NCBI RefSeq assembly: GCF_904846525.1
Contig: NZ_CAJHAZ010000004.1
Location: forward strand, 157,532 to 221,531
DNA: 64,000 bases
Reading direction: 5' to 3'
DNA from: Psychrobacter sp. 1044
GTDB taxonomy: Bacteria > Pseudomonadota > Gammaproteobacteria > Pseudomonadales > Moraxellaceae
This document shows, in pieces, positions 18,181 to 29,500 of this stretch. The notes under the pieces were generated by a model that ran no database searches, was not told the origin of the DNA, and was given only the letters and a program-made list of their open reading frames with translations. Position 1 is the first letter of the stretch; each line of letters opens with the position of its first letter. The position numbers and the translations under genes are program-made.

Positions 18181-19533
18181 ATGGCTATTAATAAACAAGA
18201 ACATGCACAGTGGAGCTCAAGTTTTGGCTTCGTATTGGCAGCGGTTGGTTCAGCAGTTGGTTTGGGAAACATATGGAAGTTTCCTTATATGGTCGGTGAA
18301 AGCGGTGGTTCAGCTTTCGTTATCGCTTATTTATTCTGCATCGCGCTGGTAGGTTTTCCGATTCTAGTCGCTGAATGGCTGATTGGTCGCCGTGGGCAAA
18401 AGAACCCAGTCAACACTTTTGCGGATGTTGCAGCAAGTGAAGGTAAGTCGCGCAGTTGGGGCATCATTGGCGCGTCAGGTATTTTAGGTGGTTTCTTAAT
18501 TCTATCGTTTTATAGTGTGATTGGTGGCTGGGCACTCAACTATATTACTAAAGCAGGTACAGGCAGTTTTATTGGTCAAGACAGTGATTCTATTGCTGCG
18601 ACCTTTGATGCTATGTTGGCTTCAGCAGGTACATTGACGATTTGGCATACCGTGTTTATGGCTATTACTGCTTTGATTGTCGGTATTGGTGTGACCAAAG
18701 GTATCGAAACCACGGCTAAAGTCTTAATGCCACTATTAGGCGTGATTTTGTTCGTCATCGTTGGTTATAACGTTATAAACGGTGGTTTTGGCGAAGCAGT
18801 GGCTTATTTATTCACACCAGATCTTAGCAAGTTGACTGGCGATGTGATGCTTGCAGCATTGGGTCATGCGTTCTTCACCCTATCTATTGGTATGGGTATT
18901 ATGATTGCTTATGGCTCATATTTGGGTCGTGAAGTGAACTTACTAAAAACTGCCCGTACTGTTGTGATTTTAGATACGGTTATCGCTTTGGCTGCTGGTC
19001 TAGCAATCTTCCCAATCATCTTCAGCAATGGTCTAGACCCTGCTTCAGGCCCTGGTCTTATCTTTGTCAGCCTACCGATTGCTTTTGGTAGCATGGGCGC
19101 AGGGACGATCATTGGTACATTGTTCTTCTTGCTTATTACTTTTGCTGCTATTACCTCATCAATCTCATTGCTTGAGCCAACCGTTGAGTTTTTAGAAGAA
19201 CGTACACCGATGAGTCGTACGGTATCAACCATCGTTGCCAGTACGGTGATTTGGCTATTAGGTGTTGCGGCACTACTATCATTTAACCTATGGTCTGACT
19301 TTACTATCATGGGTAACGGTATCTTTGATGCATTGGATAAAATTACCAGTAAATTTCTTCTCCCGCTAACTGGTCTTGCTGCAATTATTTTCGTTGGTTG
19401 GCAAATGGATCAACGCAGTATTCAGCAAGAGCTTGGTCTGTCTAATGGTGCATGGCAATTATGGCAAATCGTTGCTAAGTTTGTAGCACCAATTGCCGTG
19501 CTCGTGGTATTTGTAACCTCGTTAATGGGCTAG
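18181..19533 (+). CDS. sodium-dependent transporter, NSS (SNF) family
   Basis: This is an inner-membrane Na+ symporter of the neurotransmitter:sodium symporter family (LeuT fold), whose bacterial members take up amino acids or related amines. The 450 residues contain about 11 membrane segments. The first unwound helix shows the family signature GFVLAAVGSAVGLGNIWKFP followed by YMVGESGGSAF. The substrate cannot be deduced. GAGGACGG upstream of the ATG is the ribosome site. It stands alone between two terminators. Confidence 0.9.
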   Translation: MAINKQEHAQWSSSFGFVLAAVGSAVGLGNIWKFPYMVGESGGSAFVIAYLFCIALVGFPILVAEWLIGRRGQKNPVNTFADVAASEGKSRSWGIIGASGILGGFLILSFYSVIGGWALNYITKAGTGSFIGQDSDSIAATFDAMLASAGTLTIWHTVFMAITALIVGIGVTKGIETTAKVLMPLLGVILFVIVGYNVINGGFGEAVAYLFTPDLSKLTGDVMLAALGHAFFTLSIGMGIMIAYGSYLGREVNLLKTARTVVILDTVIALAAGLAIFPIIFSNGLDPASGPGLIFVSLPIAFGSMGAGTIIGTLFFLLITFAAITSSISLLEPTVEFLEERTPMSRTVSTIVASTVIWLLGVAALLSFNLWSDFTIMGNGIFDALDKITSKFLLPLTGLAAIIFVGWQMDQRSIQQELGLSNGAWQLWQIVAKFVAPIAVLVVFVTSLMG

Positions 19534-19568
19534 TACTGATTAACTAGAAATAATAAAAGCAACACACT

Positions 19569-19602
19569 AAAAAGGGCTTAAGATAATTCTTAAGCCCTTT
19601 TT
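19569..19602. terminator. bidirectional terminator between transporter gene and tgt
   Basis: A perfect 15-bp inverted repeat (arms 19569-19583 and 19588-19602; core AGGGCTTAAGA) with a 4-nt loop, T-runs on both strands. It separates two convergent genes. Confidence 0.9.
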
Positions 19603-19629
19603 ATAGATATGACAATTGCAAAAATATGA

Positions 19630-20829
<1,200 letters not shown>

Positions 20830-21017
20830 TTAGCAGTTTTTTTGGACATAGATGTTTATGAGGTATTGATATATCTGACAAATGGGTCTTTTGGTTAATA
20901 GTATTTTGTCATAACCAAAAGACACAGACAGTACTTATGAGTAATTGGTAAAGTAGAAATCATAATGGCGAGACAGTAACCATTGCTAAGCGATGTTTCA
21001 ACTGCTGGAGACATACT

Positions 21018-21668
21018 ATGAAAAAGGCAACCTACTTATTATTAAGTGGTTCATTATTAACCTCAGGAGCAGCTATGGCGACCGAAGAGCCGAATTATAC
21101 AGTGTGGTCGCAAATGGATGACTTTGAGCTGCGTCGTTACGATAAGCAGCTAGTAGCGCAAACGTTGGTAAGTGGAGACCAAGACTCAGCGAGTCGCGAA
21201 GGGTTTAAAGTGTTAGCCGACTATATATTTGGCAATAATACAGCGCCAACTGGCGGTAGTAGTAAAATTAGCATGACTGCGCCCGTTACGATGCAGCCTA
21301 ATAACAAAAAGAGTGATAGCGAATCACAGAAAATTGCGATGACAGCACCAGTAAGTATGCAGCAAGACGATGGTAAGTGGCGTGTACAATTTACTATGCC
21401 CAGTCAATATACGATGCAAACACTGCCAAAGCCTAATAATCCAAACATCACGATTACCGAGGTGCCAGCACAGACGTACGGTGTGATTAAGTTCTCAGGG
21501 TTGGCAGGCAGTAAAAAAGTAGCGACTAAAACAGAAGAGCTACAATCTTGGATGCAAACCCAAAATTTGACTATAACGGGCGAGCCTGAACTGGCACGTT
21601 ATAATCCGCCTTGGACGCTGCCTTTTTTGCGCCGTAATGAAGTGATGATTGCTTACAAGCCAAAGTAA
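21018..21668 (+). CDS. exported SOUL/HEBP-family heme-binding-like protein
   Basis: The protein has 216 residues with a signal peptide (MKKATYLLLSG...AAMA), so it is exported, probably to the periplasm. The rest is a SOUL domain: VWSQMDDFELRRYDKQLVAQT, two copies of an MTAPV motif (KISMTAPVTMQ and KIAMTAPVSMQ), and a C-terminal LARYNPPWTLPFLRRNEVMI, all typical of SOUL/HBP proteins. Family members bind heme or tetrapyrroles in eukaryotes; the bacterial role is not established. It is a single gene with an upstream ribosome site (TGGAGAC) and a bidirectional terminator shared with asd. Confidence 0.85.
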   Translation: MKKATYLLLSGSLLTSGAAMATEEPNYTVWSQMDDFELRRYDKQLVAQTLVSGDQDSASREGFKVLADYIFGNNTAPTGGSSKISMTAPVTMQPNNKKSDSESQKIAMTAPVSMQQDDGKWRVQFTMPSQYTMQTLPKPNNPNITITEVPAQTYGVIKFSGLAGSKKVATKTEELQSWMQTQNLTITGEPELARYNPPWTLPFLRRNEVMIAYKPK

Positions 21669-21778
21669 TTCTAGCCTCAAAGTATAAGATGAGCGTTGTC
21701 ACATTTTCTGAGCTTGTTATAAGTAGGACTTGCATTTGTTTGCCGTGCTATTCAAATTTTTGGAAGTGGTATGCCCAT

Positions 21779-21806
21779 AAAAAAGACAGCATTTGCTGTC
21801 TTTTTT
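21779..21806. terminator. bidirectional terminator between SOUL gene and asd
   Basis: A perfect inverted repeat AAAAAAGACAGCA / TGCTGTCTTTTTT with a two-base spacer; T-runs on both strands. Confidence 0.9.
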
Positions 21807-21831
21807 GTACTGACTTTTTAAGAAAATAAAC

Positions 21832-22965
21832 TTAGTCTTTTTGCTCACGGATGATATTAAGCATACGACGTAGCGGCTCGGCTGCGCCCCATAACAGTTG
21901 ATCACCAACGGTAAATGCGCCTAGATACTCAGGGCCCATATTGAGCTTACGCAAGCGACCTAGTGCAACTGTCAATGTGCCAGTCACTGCCACTGGGGTT
22001 AAACGATTCATGGTCGCTTCTTTGTCGTCTTCGACCAAGTCCAACCATTCATTGCCGCTGTTTTTAAGTGCTGCTTCGATTTCTTCTAGCGGAATGTCTT
22101 TTTTGAGCTTGATGGTAAGGCCTTGCGCATGACAGCGCATCGCACCAACGCGGACACACATGCCATCGATAGCAATCTTATCGGCTTCTGCGTTACCAAG
22201 GATTTTATTGGTTTCGACGCCGCCTTTCCATTCTTCCTTGGATTGCTTGTTTTCTAACTGAACATCGATATAGGGGATCAAGCTACCTGCTAATGGCACA
22301 CCAAAGTATCGCTTAGGAAAGTCATCTGAGCGCTGAGTCTGAGCGATTTTTTTATCAATATCAAGGATGGCGCTGGCAGGGTCAGCCAACTCGTCTTTGA
22401 CTGCATCGTGTAGCACGCCCATGCCAGTGATTAATTCGCGCATGTTGTTAGCACCAGAACCACTAGCAGCCTGATAAGTCATGGCGCTGACCCATTCTAC
22501 CCAGCCTTTATTAAACAGCTCGCCAATCGCCATAAGCATTAGTGACACGGTACAGTTACCACCGATAAAGTCTTTTTTGCCATTGGCTAGGGCGCTGTCA
22601 ATAACGGCGCGATTGACTGGATCGAGAATGATGATGCTGTCATCTTCCATTCGCAAGGTGCTTGCCGCATCAATCCAGTAGCCATTCCAGCCACTATCAC
22701 GTAGCGGTTGATGGACTTGCGAGGTATAGTCGCCGCCTTGGCAGGTAATGATGACATTACAAGCTGCTAGCGCGTCAATATCATGAGCATCTTTTAATTG
22801 GCCGGTATGAATACCATCAAGGCTTGGGGCATTACCACCTGCGTTGCTGGTTGAGAAAAACACGGGTGTAATACCGTCAAAATCTTTTTCCTCAGTCATA
22901 CGTTGTATTAATACTGAACCGACCATGCCGCGCCAGCCTACCAAGCCTACTGTTAAATTACTCAT
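21832..22965 (-). CDS. asd: aspartate-semialdehyde dehydrogenase
   Basis: Asd reduces aspartyl phosphate to aspartate semialdehyde with NADPH, the branch point to lysine/diaminopimelate, methionine and threonine. It has N-terminal NADP motif [13 protein letters not shown], active-site Cys138 in [10 protein letters not shown], and [12 protein letters not shown]. The frame opens at a TTG (22974), but the ATG at 22965 lies nine bases from AAGGA and gives [11 protein letters not shown], the normal start of the Gram-negative form; 377 residues. It is a single gene. Confidence 0.95.
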   Translation of the reverse strand: MSNLTVGLVGWRGMVGSVLIQRMTEEKDFDGITPVFFSTSNAGGNAPSLDGIHTGQLKDAHDIDALAACNVIITCQGGDYTSQVHQPLRDSGWNGYWIDAASTLRMEDDSIIILDPVNRAVIDSALANGKKDFIGGNCTVSLMLMAIGELFNKGWVEWVSAMTYQAASGSGANNMRELITGMGVLHDAVKDELADPASAILDIDKKIAQTQRSDDFPKRYFGVPLAGSLIPYIDVQLENKQSKEEWKGGVETNKILGNAEADKIAIDGMCVRVGAMRCHAQGLTIKLKKDIPLEEIEAALKNSGNEWLDLVEDDKEATMNRLTPVAVTGTLTVALGRLRKLNMGPEYLGAFTVGDQLLWGAAEPLRRMLNIIREQKD

Positions 22966-23348
22966 GAAACTCAATCCTTTTTACCATAAATTGTTGCATT
23001 GCAAGCCGATAACAATGCCGTGAATAGCCATAAAAAGCAAGGCGTTTCGGCCGTTTTTAGTGGTTTTTCATACACTATTAATGATGTTCAGTATAACTTT
23101 AAGTTATTAACCTAATGGCGATAGTGGCAATGCCTTACTCGCCACAAGTAGATAGCCCTAAAAATAAAATTTGTCCGTAGTACTCGTTATGGTGGGCGAA
23201 TTAAAAGTGTAATGTTTTATAGCGGTTAACGAATAATCCATGCTCATTAGTAGGCGACAACCTTCTGAAATGCTAAAGTAAACAGCTAACGTCAGTTCAG
23301 TTAAAATCATGGCGATATTCATCATTTAATAGACGGCTAATACATACT
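22966..23348. other. divergent intergenic region asd / EEP gene
   Basis: About 380 bp between two outward-facing genes. It must contain both promoters, but no near-consensus element or gene stands out. Confidence 0.5.
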
Positions 23349-24473
23349 ATGGATATCTCACTATTATATTACAGCATACAGTGGCTAGCAGGGTTCATCG
23401 CATTTGTGACGATTTGGGGCTGGATACCACTGGATAATTGGTGGGTGCGCGGTGTTGAATTTCCGCGTATTCAGATCATGGTGTTGGGTGTCATCGCTTG
23501 GATTGGTATGCTGATTTTTTGGTCAGAGTGGCAGCTGGGACAGTGGCTGTTATTTACCGTCTTAAGCATTACATTAGCCTTTCAGCTTAGGATGGTATTG
23601 CCTTATACCAAGCTATGGAAAAAAGAAGTTCAAAAGGCAAAAGACAAGCCAGAAGGGCAGGCGCATCAACTAAAAATAATGGTATCAAACGTACTAACGC
23701 CCAATAATGACACCCAAAAACTGGTGGATTTGGTGAAGCAAAGACAGCCTGATATTTTAATTACGCTAGAGAGTGATGAAAAATGGGAAAAAGCGCTGCA
23801 TCAAATCGAAGCTGATTATCCTTACACCGTAAAAGTGCCACTAGACAATCTGTATGGGATGCATCTTTATTCTAAGCTTGAGTTGATTGATCCTGAAGTT
23901 AAGTACTTGATGATTGATGACATACCTTCTATTCATGCCCAACTGCGCCTGCAAAGTGGTCGCGTGATTTGGTTGTATTGCTTGCATCCTATGCCGCCAA
24001 GCCCGACGGAAGCGGATAAATCTACTACCCGCGATGCTGAGCTATTGATGGTTGGCAAACACATCAAAGAAAACAAGCAAACGGCGATATTGGCAGGCGA
24101 TCTCAATGATGTAGCATGGTCAAAGACGACTCGACGCTTTCAACGTATCTCAGGATTGTTGGATCCGCGTATTGGTCGACATTTTATCAATACTTTTCAT
24201 GTCAGTTATCCATTTTTACGTTGGGCGCTGGATCACATCTTCCATAGTGCTTGTTTTACGGTGGTAGATATTCGGCGTATGCCGTCGATAGGCTCGGATC
24301 ACTTTCCTGTTATGACGACTTTACAATACGAACCAGAAGAGGAGAGCAATCAAGCGCAAAATGCCCCTACTGCAGAAGCGGAAGATATCAAAGAGACCGA
24401 TCACAAAATCATAGAAGGTAAAAAAGAAGGTGAAAAAGTCTCAAAGGAACATGCAGAAGAGCAGAGAAGTTAG
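23349..24473 (+). CDS. membrane-anchored endonuclease/exonuclease/phosphatase (EEP) family protein
   Basis: The protein has 374 residues. The first 80 contain three hydrophobic segments (about 3-26, 39-56, 60-80). The EEP (DNase I-like) fold follows from about 107: KIMVSNVL, DILITLESDEKW (metal-binding Glu), LAGDLNDVAWS (catalytic Asp/Asn), RWALDHIFHS and the terminal SDHFPVMTTL catalytic SDH. The architecture resembles YafD-like proteins, in which the catalytic domain is tethered to the inner membrane; substrate unknown (DNA, phosphoinositide-like or other phosphodiesters). The last 40 residues are a Glu/Lys-rich tail with low complexity, unusual for the family. Confidence 0.8.
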   Translation: MDISLLYYSIQWLAGFIAFVTIWGWIPLDNWWVRGVEFPRIQIMVLGVIAWIGMLIFWSEWQLGQWLLFTVLSITLAFQLRMVLPYTKLWKKEVQKAKDKPEGQAHQLKIMVSNVLTPNNDTQKLVDLVKQRQPDILITLESDEKWEKALHQIEADYPYTVKVPLDNLYGMHLYSKLELIDPEVKYLMIDDIPSIHAQLRLQSGRVIWLYCLHPMPPSPTEADKSTTRDAELLMVGKHIKENKQTAILAGDLNDVAWSKTTRRFQRISGLLDPRIGRHFINTFHVSYPFLRWALDHIFHSACFTVVDIRRMPSIGSDHFPVMTTLQYEPEEESNQAQNAPTAEAEDIKETDHKIIEGKKEGEKVSKEHAEEQRS

Positions 24474-24742
24474 GGTTAATAGCCTGCCAACACTATAGCC
24501 ATCGTATGATGCAATGTTAAAAGAGGCTGTAAGCATATGCTTACGTTAAATAAGGTCTTTAGCCTCTAGTCGCATTAAACTGATTACCCTACAATACCTG
24601 CATCAACACAAGGATACGCATGGATGCAGTGTTGAGACAGTATCAATAAAAGCACAGGTCAGCCCGCTGTCTTATAGGATACTGTTTATGACTTAGGATG
24701 AGTCAGCATGGAAGAAATAATAACAACAATATGAAGCGCCAT

Positions 24743-24780
24743 AGCCCCGAACCAATCGCCCTAGGTTCGGGGCTTTTCTT
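24743..24780 (+). terminator. strong plus-strand terminator in the EEP-surA gap
   Basis: A perfect 11-bp GC-rich stem AGCCCCGAACC (24743-24753) / GGTTCGGGGCT (24764-24774) with a 10-nt loop, followed by TTTCTTTG. It is 270 bp beyond the EEP stop codon. Confidence 0.85.
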
Positions 24781-24892
24781 TGTGTGTGTAATGCTTATAA
24801 TAATTTTATTCGATATTCTTGTGTTTGGACATGCTGTAATATATTTGAGATTACCTTCTGATTATTTTTAGCGCATAAATAAACGTTAATAA

Positions 24893-24926
24893 AAAAAGGG
24901 TACATGCATTAGCATATACCCTTTTT
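24893..24926 (-). terminator. terminator of the lptD-surA operon
   Basis: On the minus strand stem AAAAAGGGTA/TACCCTTTTT with a 14-nt loop continues into seven Ts. It begins about 40 bases after the surA stop. Confidence 0.8.
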
Positions 24927-24968
24927 GACAAAGCATTATTAGATTTGACTTATCGATGCCTATATCAG

Positions 24969-26372
24969 TTAGCCAAGTACTTGGATGTAAGCACCTGCGC
25001 GTAGCTCTTGTAGCCAGTCTTCTTTGGCTTGCGGTGCTAAGCGCTGATAAAGCGCTTGACGTGCCATATTGCGACGATATTGATCGCTAACATCTTGTTG
25101 GCGTTTGCCTTCTATTTTCAATATATGCCAGCCAAACTGGGTTTTGAAAGGAGCAGAGTAGTCACCAACCGCCGTGTTTTTCATCATGGCTTCGAATGGA
25201 CCAATCATGTCTTCTTCGCTCACCCAATCAAGATCGCCACCGCGGCCAGCGGAACCGGGATCATCTGAATAGGTCGATGCTAAACCAGCAAAATCAGCGC
25301 CGCTGCGTAGCTGTTCATACAAATCATTAATCTTTTGCTCAGCAAGCGCGTCTGTCTGTAGCTCATCAACTTTCACCAATATATGGCGAGTACGCCACTG
25401 CGGTATCAGCATGGTATCGCTGGCTTTTTTGTCAGCAAGTTTGATTATATCGATACCTTCAGGCGTTATTAATGGTGCGCTGACCGCGCCAACCTCAAGT
25501 TTGGTAATCTCACTTGATAGCTCTGTAGGTAGAGACGCGGCTTTATGAAAGCCCATATCGCCACCTTGTAGCGGAATAGGATAGTTGCCTTGGCTAGCAG
25601 CGACCGCTTCAGCGACATCAACGTTTGGTGCAAGCAGGCGAGTACGCAGAGCTTCTGCTACCTTTAGCGCCTCATTGCGTTGGGCTTCTGATAGTCGGCT
25701 GTAGTCATCCATGTAAGGTACTCGTACATGAATCGTTTGATACTCACTCTGGTTTAAGCGCTTGGCTTCAGGCGAGGCCAAAAATGCATCAATATCCTGT
25801 TCGCTGATGCGCACGCGGTTACCGATTTGGCGCTGTTGCAAGGCTTGAATGGCTGCATCTTCGATTAATTGCGCACGTAGCGCCGCATAGCTACCAGGTT
25901 TTGCTGCGTCCAAACGCTGTTGCAAAGCTGAGATGCTCGTCAGCCCTTCTGCTTGAGCAATTTGACCGAGGCGTTGATTGATAGCCGCTTCATCAGGGTT
26001 TAAACCGACGCGCTTGACCATAGACAGTTGTAACTCACGCAATATGAGCGCATTTAACACCTCAGACTGTAGCTGTGCTGAGTTTGCTATTGGTTCACCA
26101 GCCGCTTGTGCACGTGCTTGTGCTTGGGTGATAGCATCGATCAAATCGCTCTTTAAGATAGCATTTTCATTGACTAAAGCAATAATACCGTCGGTGCTAT
26201 TGGCTGGCGTCAAACGATTGACGTTATTCTGCGCGGTCACAGCATTTGCTTGAGGTGCTTGTGCTTTTGCAGGTTTAACGGTGGCAGCTTGGGCGCTCAA
26301 TGTAAGCGCAAGGCTAGCACTCATAGATAGCAATACAGCACGGCTGGTTTGACGTAAAGAAAAAAATCTCAT
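24969..26372 (-). CDS. surA: periplasmic chaperone / peptidyl-prolyl isomerase SurA
   Basis: SurA escorts unfolded outer-membrane proteins (including LptD, encoded next to it) across the periplasm to BAM. It has a signal peptide (LALTLSAQAA), a SurA N-terminal helical domain (about 55-190), a first parvulin domain that looks degenerate, and a second canonical parvulin domain with RTRHILVKV, FAGLASTYSDDPGSAGRGGDLDWV and FGWHILKIEGKR. The frame opens at 26393, but AGGAG directly precedes ATG 26372 (MRFFSLRQ), giving 467 residues. It lies downstream of lptD on the same strand. In the absence of skp near bamA it may carry more of the periplasmic chaperone load (inference). Confidence 0.93.
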   Translation of the reverse strand: MRFFSLRQTSRAVLLSMSASLALTLSAQAATVKPAKAQAPQANAVTAQNNVNRLTPANSTDGIIALVNENAILKSDLIDAITQAQARAQAAGEPIANSAQLQSEVLNALILRELQLSMVKRVGLNPDEAAINQRLGQIAQAEGLTSISALQQRLDAAKPGSYAALRAQLIEDAAIQALQQRQIGNRVRISEQDIDAFLASPEAKRLNQSEYQTIHVRVPYMDDYSRLSEAQRNEALKVAEALRTRLLAPNVDVAEAVAASQGNYPIPLQGGDMGFHKAASLPTELSSEITKLEVGAVSAPLITPEGIDIIKLADKKASDTMLIPQWRTRHILVKVDELQTDALAEQKINDLYEQLRSGADFAGLASTYSDDPGSAGRGGDLDWVSEEDMIGPFEAMMKNTAVGDYSAPFKTQFGWHILKIEGKRQQDVSDQYRRNMARQALYQRLAPQAKEDWLQELRAGAYIQVLG

Positions 26373-26522
26373 GATGCTCCTCATCAATGTCATCGCATCG
26401 GATGGTAGTTGGTCAACGCTATTTAATACTTTTAACAGTCAGATATTAGACAGGGTTGACCATAATAGGGTTACAAACTGGGTTATGAAATATATAGTAA
26501 AAATATTTATACAAGCACGGTC

Positions 26523-29500
26523 TTAATCTTTCCAAGCAGTCTGGACAGGTTCAAAGCCCAAGATTTTATCAGAGAGTAAGCGAGTCAGGCGGCTGCTACC
26601 ACTACCCAAACCATTCAATCTAATCTCTGCCATAATGGCTTGCGTTGGTTTGTCTTTGACATTTAAGTCATTATAGTAACGACGACCATAAACTGCAAAA
26701 CCAAAGCAGCAATCTTCGTAATCAACGCCGACCAACGAATCAAGAACTTTATCACGATTGTAATCGTATTGACCTTGAGCCAAGATTCGCCAGCTGTTAT
26801 TGATTGGAAAGACAGCCGATGCGGTAAAAGCAGAGAGCGGCAGCTGATCGGTGTTTTCATCACGTTGGCGTTTGACATAGCCCACATTGAACAAGCTGTT
26901 GTCAGACGGCTGATAACGTAATTCAGTCGTAATATAATTTAAATCGTAGTCGTTGGTCAGTGCTCCGCTGACATCAACCCAAAAATTGTTATAAGGTTGA
27001 GTGCTGGTATCCCATACCATGCCTGATGATGATGAAGTAAATACCGGTTGCTGATCATCAAGCGTAACACGTCCATTATCGATATAAAACTGCTCTGCAA
27101 TGCTACCATCAAAACGTGTCACACCCGTTGCGTCGATGTAACGATAATTGATACCAGGAGTAAGCGAATGCAAATCTTGCAAGCGATCATGCCCTAAGAA
27201 CCAACTGTCAGAGAACAGCTGTTCATAGTTAATAGAGGCAATACGCGTATTAAAGTTCGGAATATCGTTTTGGTCTTCATATGGCGAGTAGGTGTATTTC
27301 AATCGCGGGCTTAGCAAGCGATAGCCACCCATGGTATCGTCGAATGCGCCAAAAGGTGAGCCTGCTTGATAGAAATTTAGACCTGCATCAATACTGGCTT
27401 GCGGTACAAATACCGACTGGCTACCGTCTTTATCACTCAACTGGTTGTCGGCTAAGCTATCCTCATCATAAGAGGTATAGAGATGTTGTAAGCTCAGTTT
27501 GGGCTTGATATAACCCCAAGATTTTTCCATTGGATAAACGGCGCTGAGTTTATTATAAATTCGCCCGCCACTTTTTTCATTCTCAGAGCCATCGTCGATG
27601 GATTTTTTGAAATAAGCAGAATCGTGTACACCAGTGATATCGAAGCTCTTCGCCCAAGGCAGTCGATAATCGAGTTTGAGCTGCGGCAATCTTGAGTAAG
27701 GCTTATCTTTGTCTTCTAAAGGTTTACCATTACTAGTAAAAGCGTCTAGAGTTTGAAAGGTTTCTACCTTCAATTCACCATCAACATAGTCATTATAATA
27801 ATTGACACGCGCACGGCGTGGTAAGTTTATGGTGCTGTCTGATAGACCCAGCGTGTCAAAATCATTGAGGTAGTCGGAATCTGACACATAGCTGTATTTT
27901 GCATCACCGCTTAAGCGTGGAATGCTCTTAGATGACCAATAATGATCATAAAAAAAGCTAGAGCGGTCTTCGTCATTGTACTCTTTGTCATTAGGCAAAT
28001 ATGAACCATTAAAAATACCTTCGCCATAACTTTCGGTCAGATAGCGAAACTCGCCTGACACCATAGGATTGCGATCGGTATAAATATGGGTATTGAGCGT
28101 GGCATCATAATTGGGTGCCAAATTGAAATAGTAGGGTATATCAACCTCAAGACCGCTTTCACTACTGATACTGGCATTCGGCAATAAAAAACCACTGGTG
28201 CGACGATTATCAATCGGAAAGTTGAAGTAAGGCAAATAAAACACAGGCACGTCAGCGATACGGAAAGTAGTGTTATAGGCTTCGCCGCGACCTGTATCAG
28301 TATCTAAATCAATGCTTTTGGCATCAAACTGCCATTTACGATTGGTTGGTGGACAGGTACTAAACATGACATCATCTAGTTCATATTGACTGTCATTCGG
28401 TCTGTTCAAGCGCTTGGCATAACCATGAGCTTGCAGTTCTACACTAGCAAAAGCCACATCATTGGCTGTCGACTGCCCAGTTTCAGTATTATAATTTAAA
28501 CTATCGGCGACCCCAATAAGCCCACCTTTTGATGCTTTTTCAGTGAAATTGGCTTGGGGGTTATTCGATGAGCGGTTTGGCGCATTGCTATCTAGTGCGT
28601 TGCTGCGTGATACTTGCTGACCTGTCGCTTGGTCAGTAAACATGACTTTACCTTGAGCTGCGGCAATGCCATTGCTCAAATCTAACAAGACTTTTTCTGC
28701 TTCTATTTGCTGGGTACCCTGATTGATGATGACATTGCCCGACAGCTCTGCATAGTCGACATTGTCGTAATAAACATAATCTGATTCTGAAAACAGCGGC
28801 GCTTGATTATTCGGGAGACCATCTAAGTTTGGCGCAGGCTGTCCATTGGTTGCTCCGGCCTCATTGACCGCGCGTTGATAATTAGGGTTGCTCTTTGGAT
28901 AAACCCATTGACCTTCGCAGCGTTGGGCGCTATCTACAGCATTCGGTAATAACTGTAAGTTTTTACCCACTTTTGGAATGGTTTGCGGGGTAGGTGTTAG
29001 CTCGTTTTGAATGACATTTTGGTTCGCATTATCACTATTGTTTAACGTTGAGGCATCTGTATCGGGCGTCAGCTCATAAAATTCTGCTAAACGCAGCAGA
29101 CTATCTTGAATACTTTCATCACTCACATCAACTTTACCAGTCTTCTGTGCGGCTTTAGGTGCAGTGGTTTCAGCAAGCTGGGCAGTGCTATTGTTCTGAG
29201 TGGTCGCAATCGTATCTGCTGCTGGTACAAAACCTTTATCATCACTCTCGTTGATGGCGGTAATTTCTAGAGGGCGGTTGTCTAAAGGACTTTCATTAGT
29301 AGCATTCTCATTAGAGATGCTGTCGTTAAAGGCGCTTTCATTAAAAGTATTGTCAAAACTACTATCTGAAATATTGTTATCAGTAGCAGCCTTTTGAGAC
29401 GTATTACGCTGAAAGTCAGTTTTTTGATTATTGCTATTTTGATAGCGGATATCATTATAGTCGCTGTCTTTTTGGACGCTACTGCGATTGGCATCAGGTG

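Larger units (their letters stand above)
24474..24968. other. 495-bp convergent gap with structured DNA
   Basis: No protein gene is seen between the EEP gene and surA. The first 270 bp contain a nested palindrome (24522-24567) and crossing complementary segments (24598-24634), ending in a strong terminator at 24743-24780 far from the EEP stop. The rest is AT-rich and ends with the lptD-surA terminator. A small RNA or a structured 3' UTR is possible. Confidence 0.4.

Noticed and set aside
18083..18352. 89-residue plus-strand frame
   Set aside because: Overlaps the NSS transporter start in a different frame, with no recognisable product.
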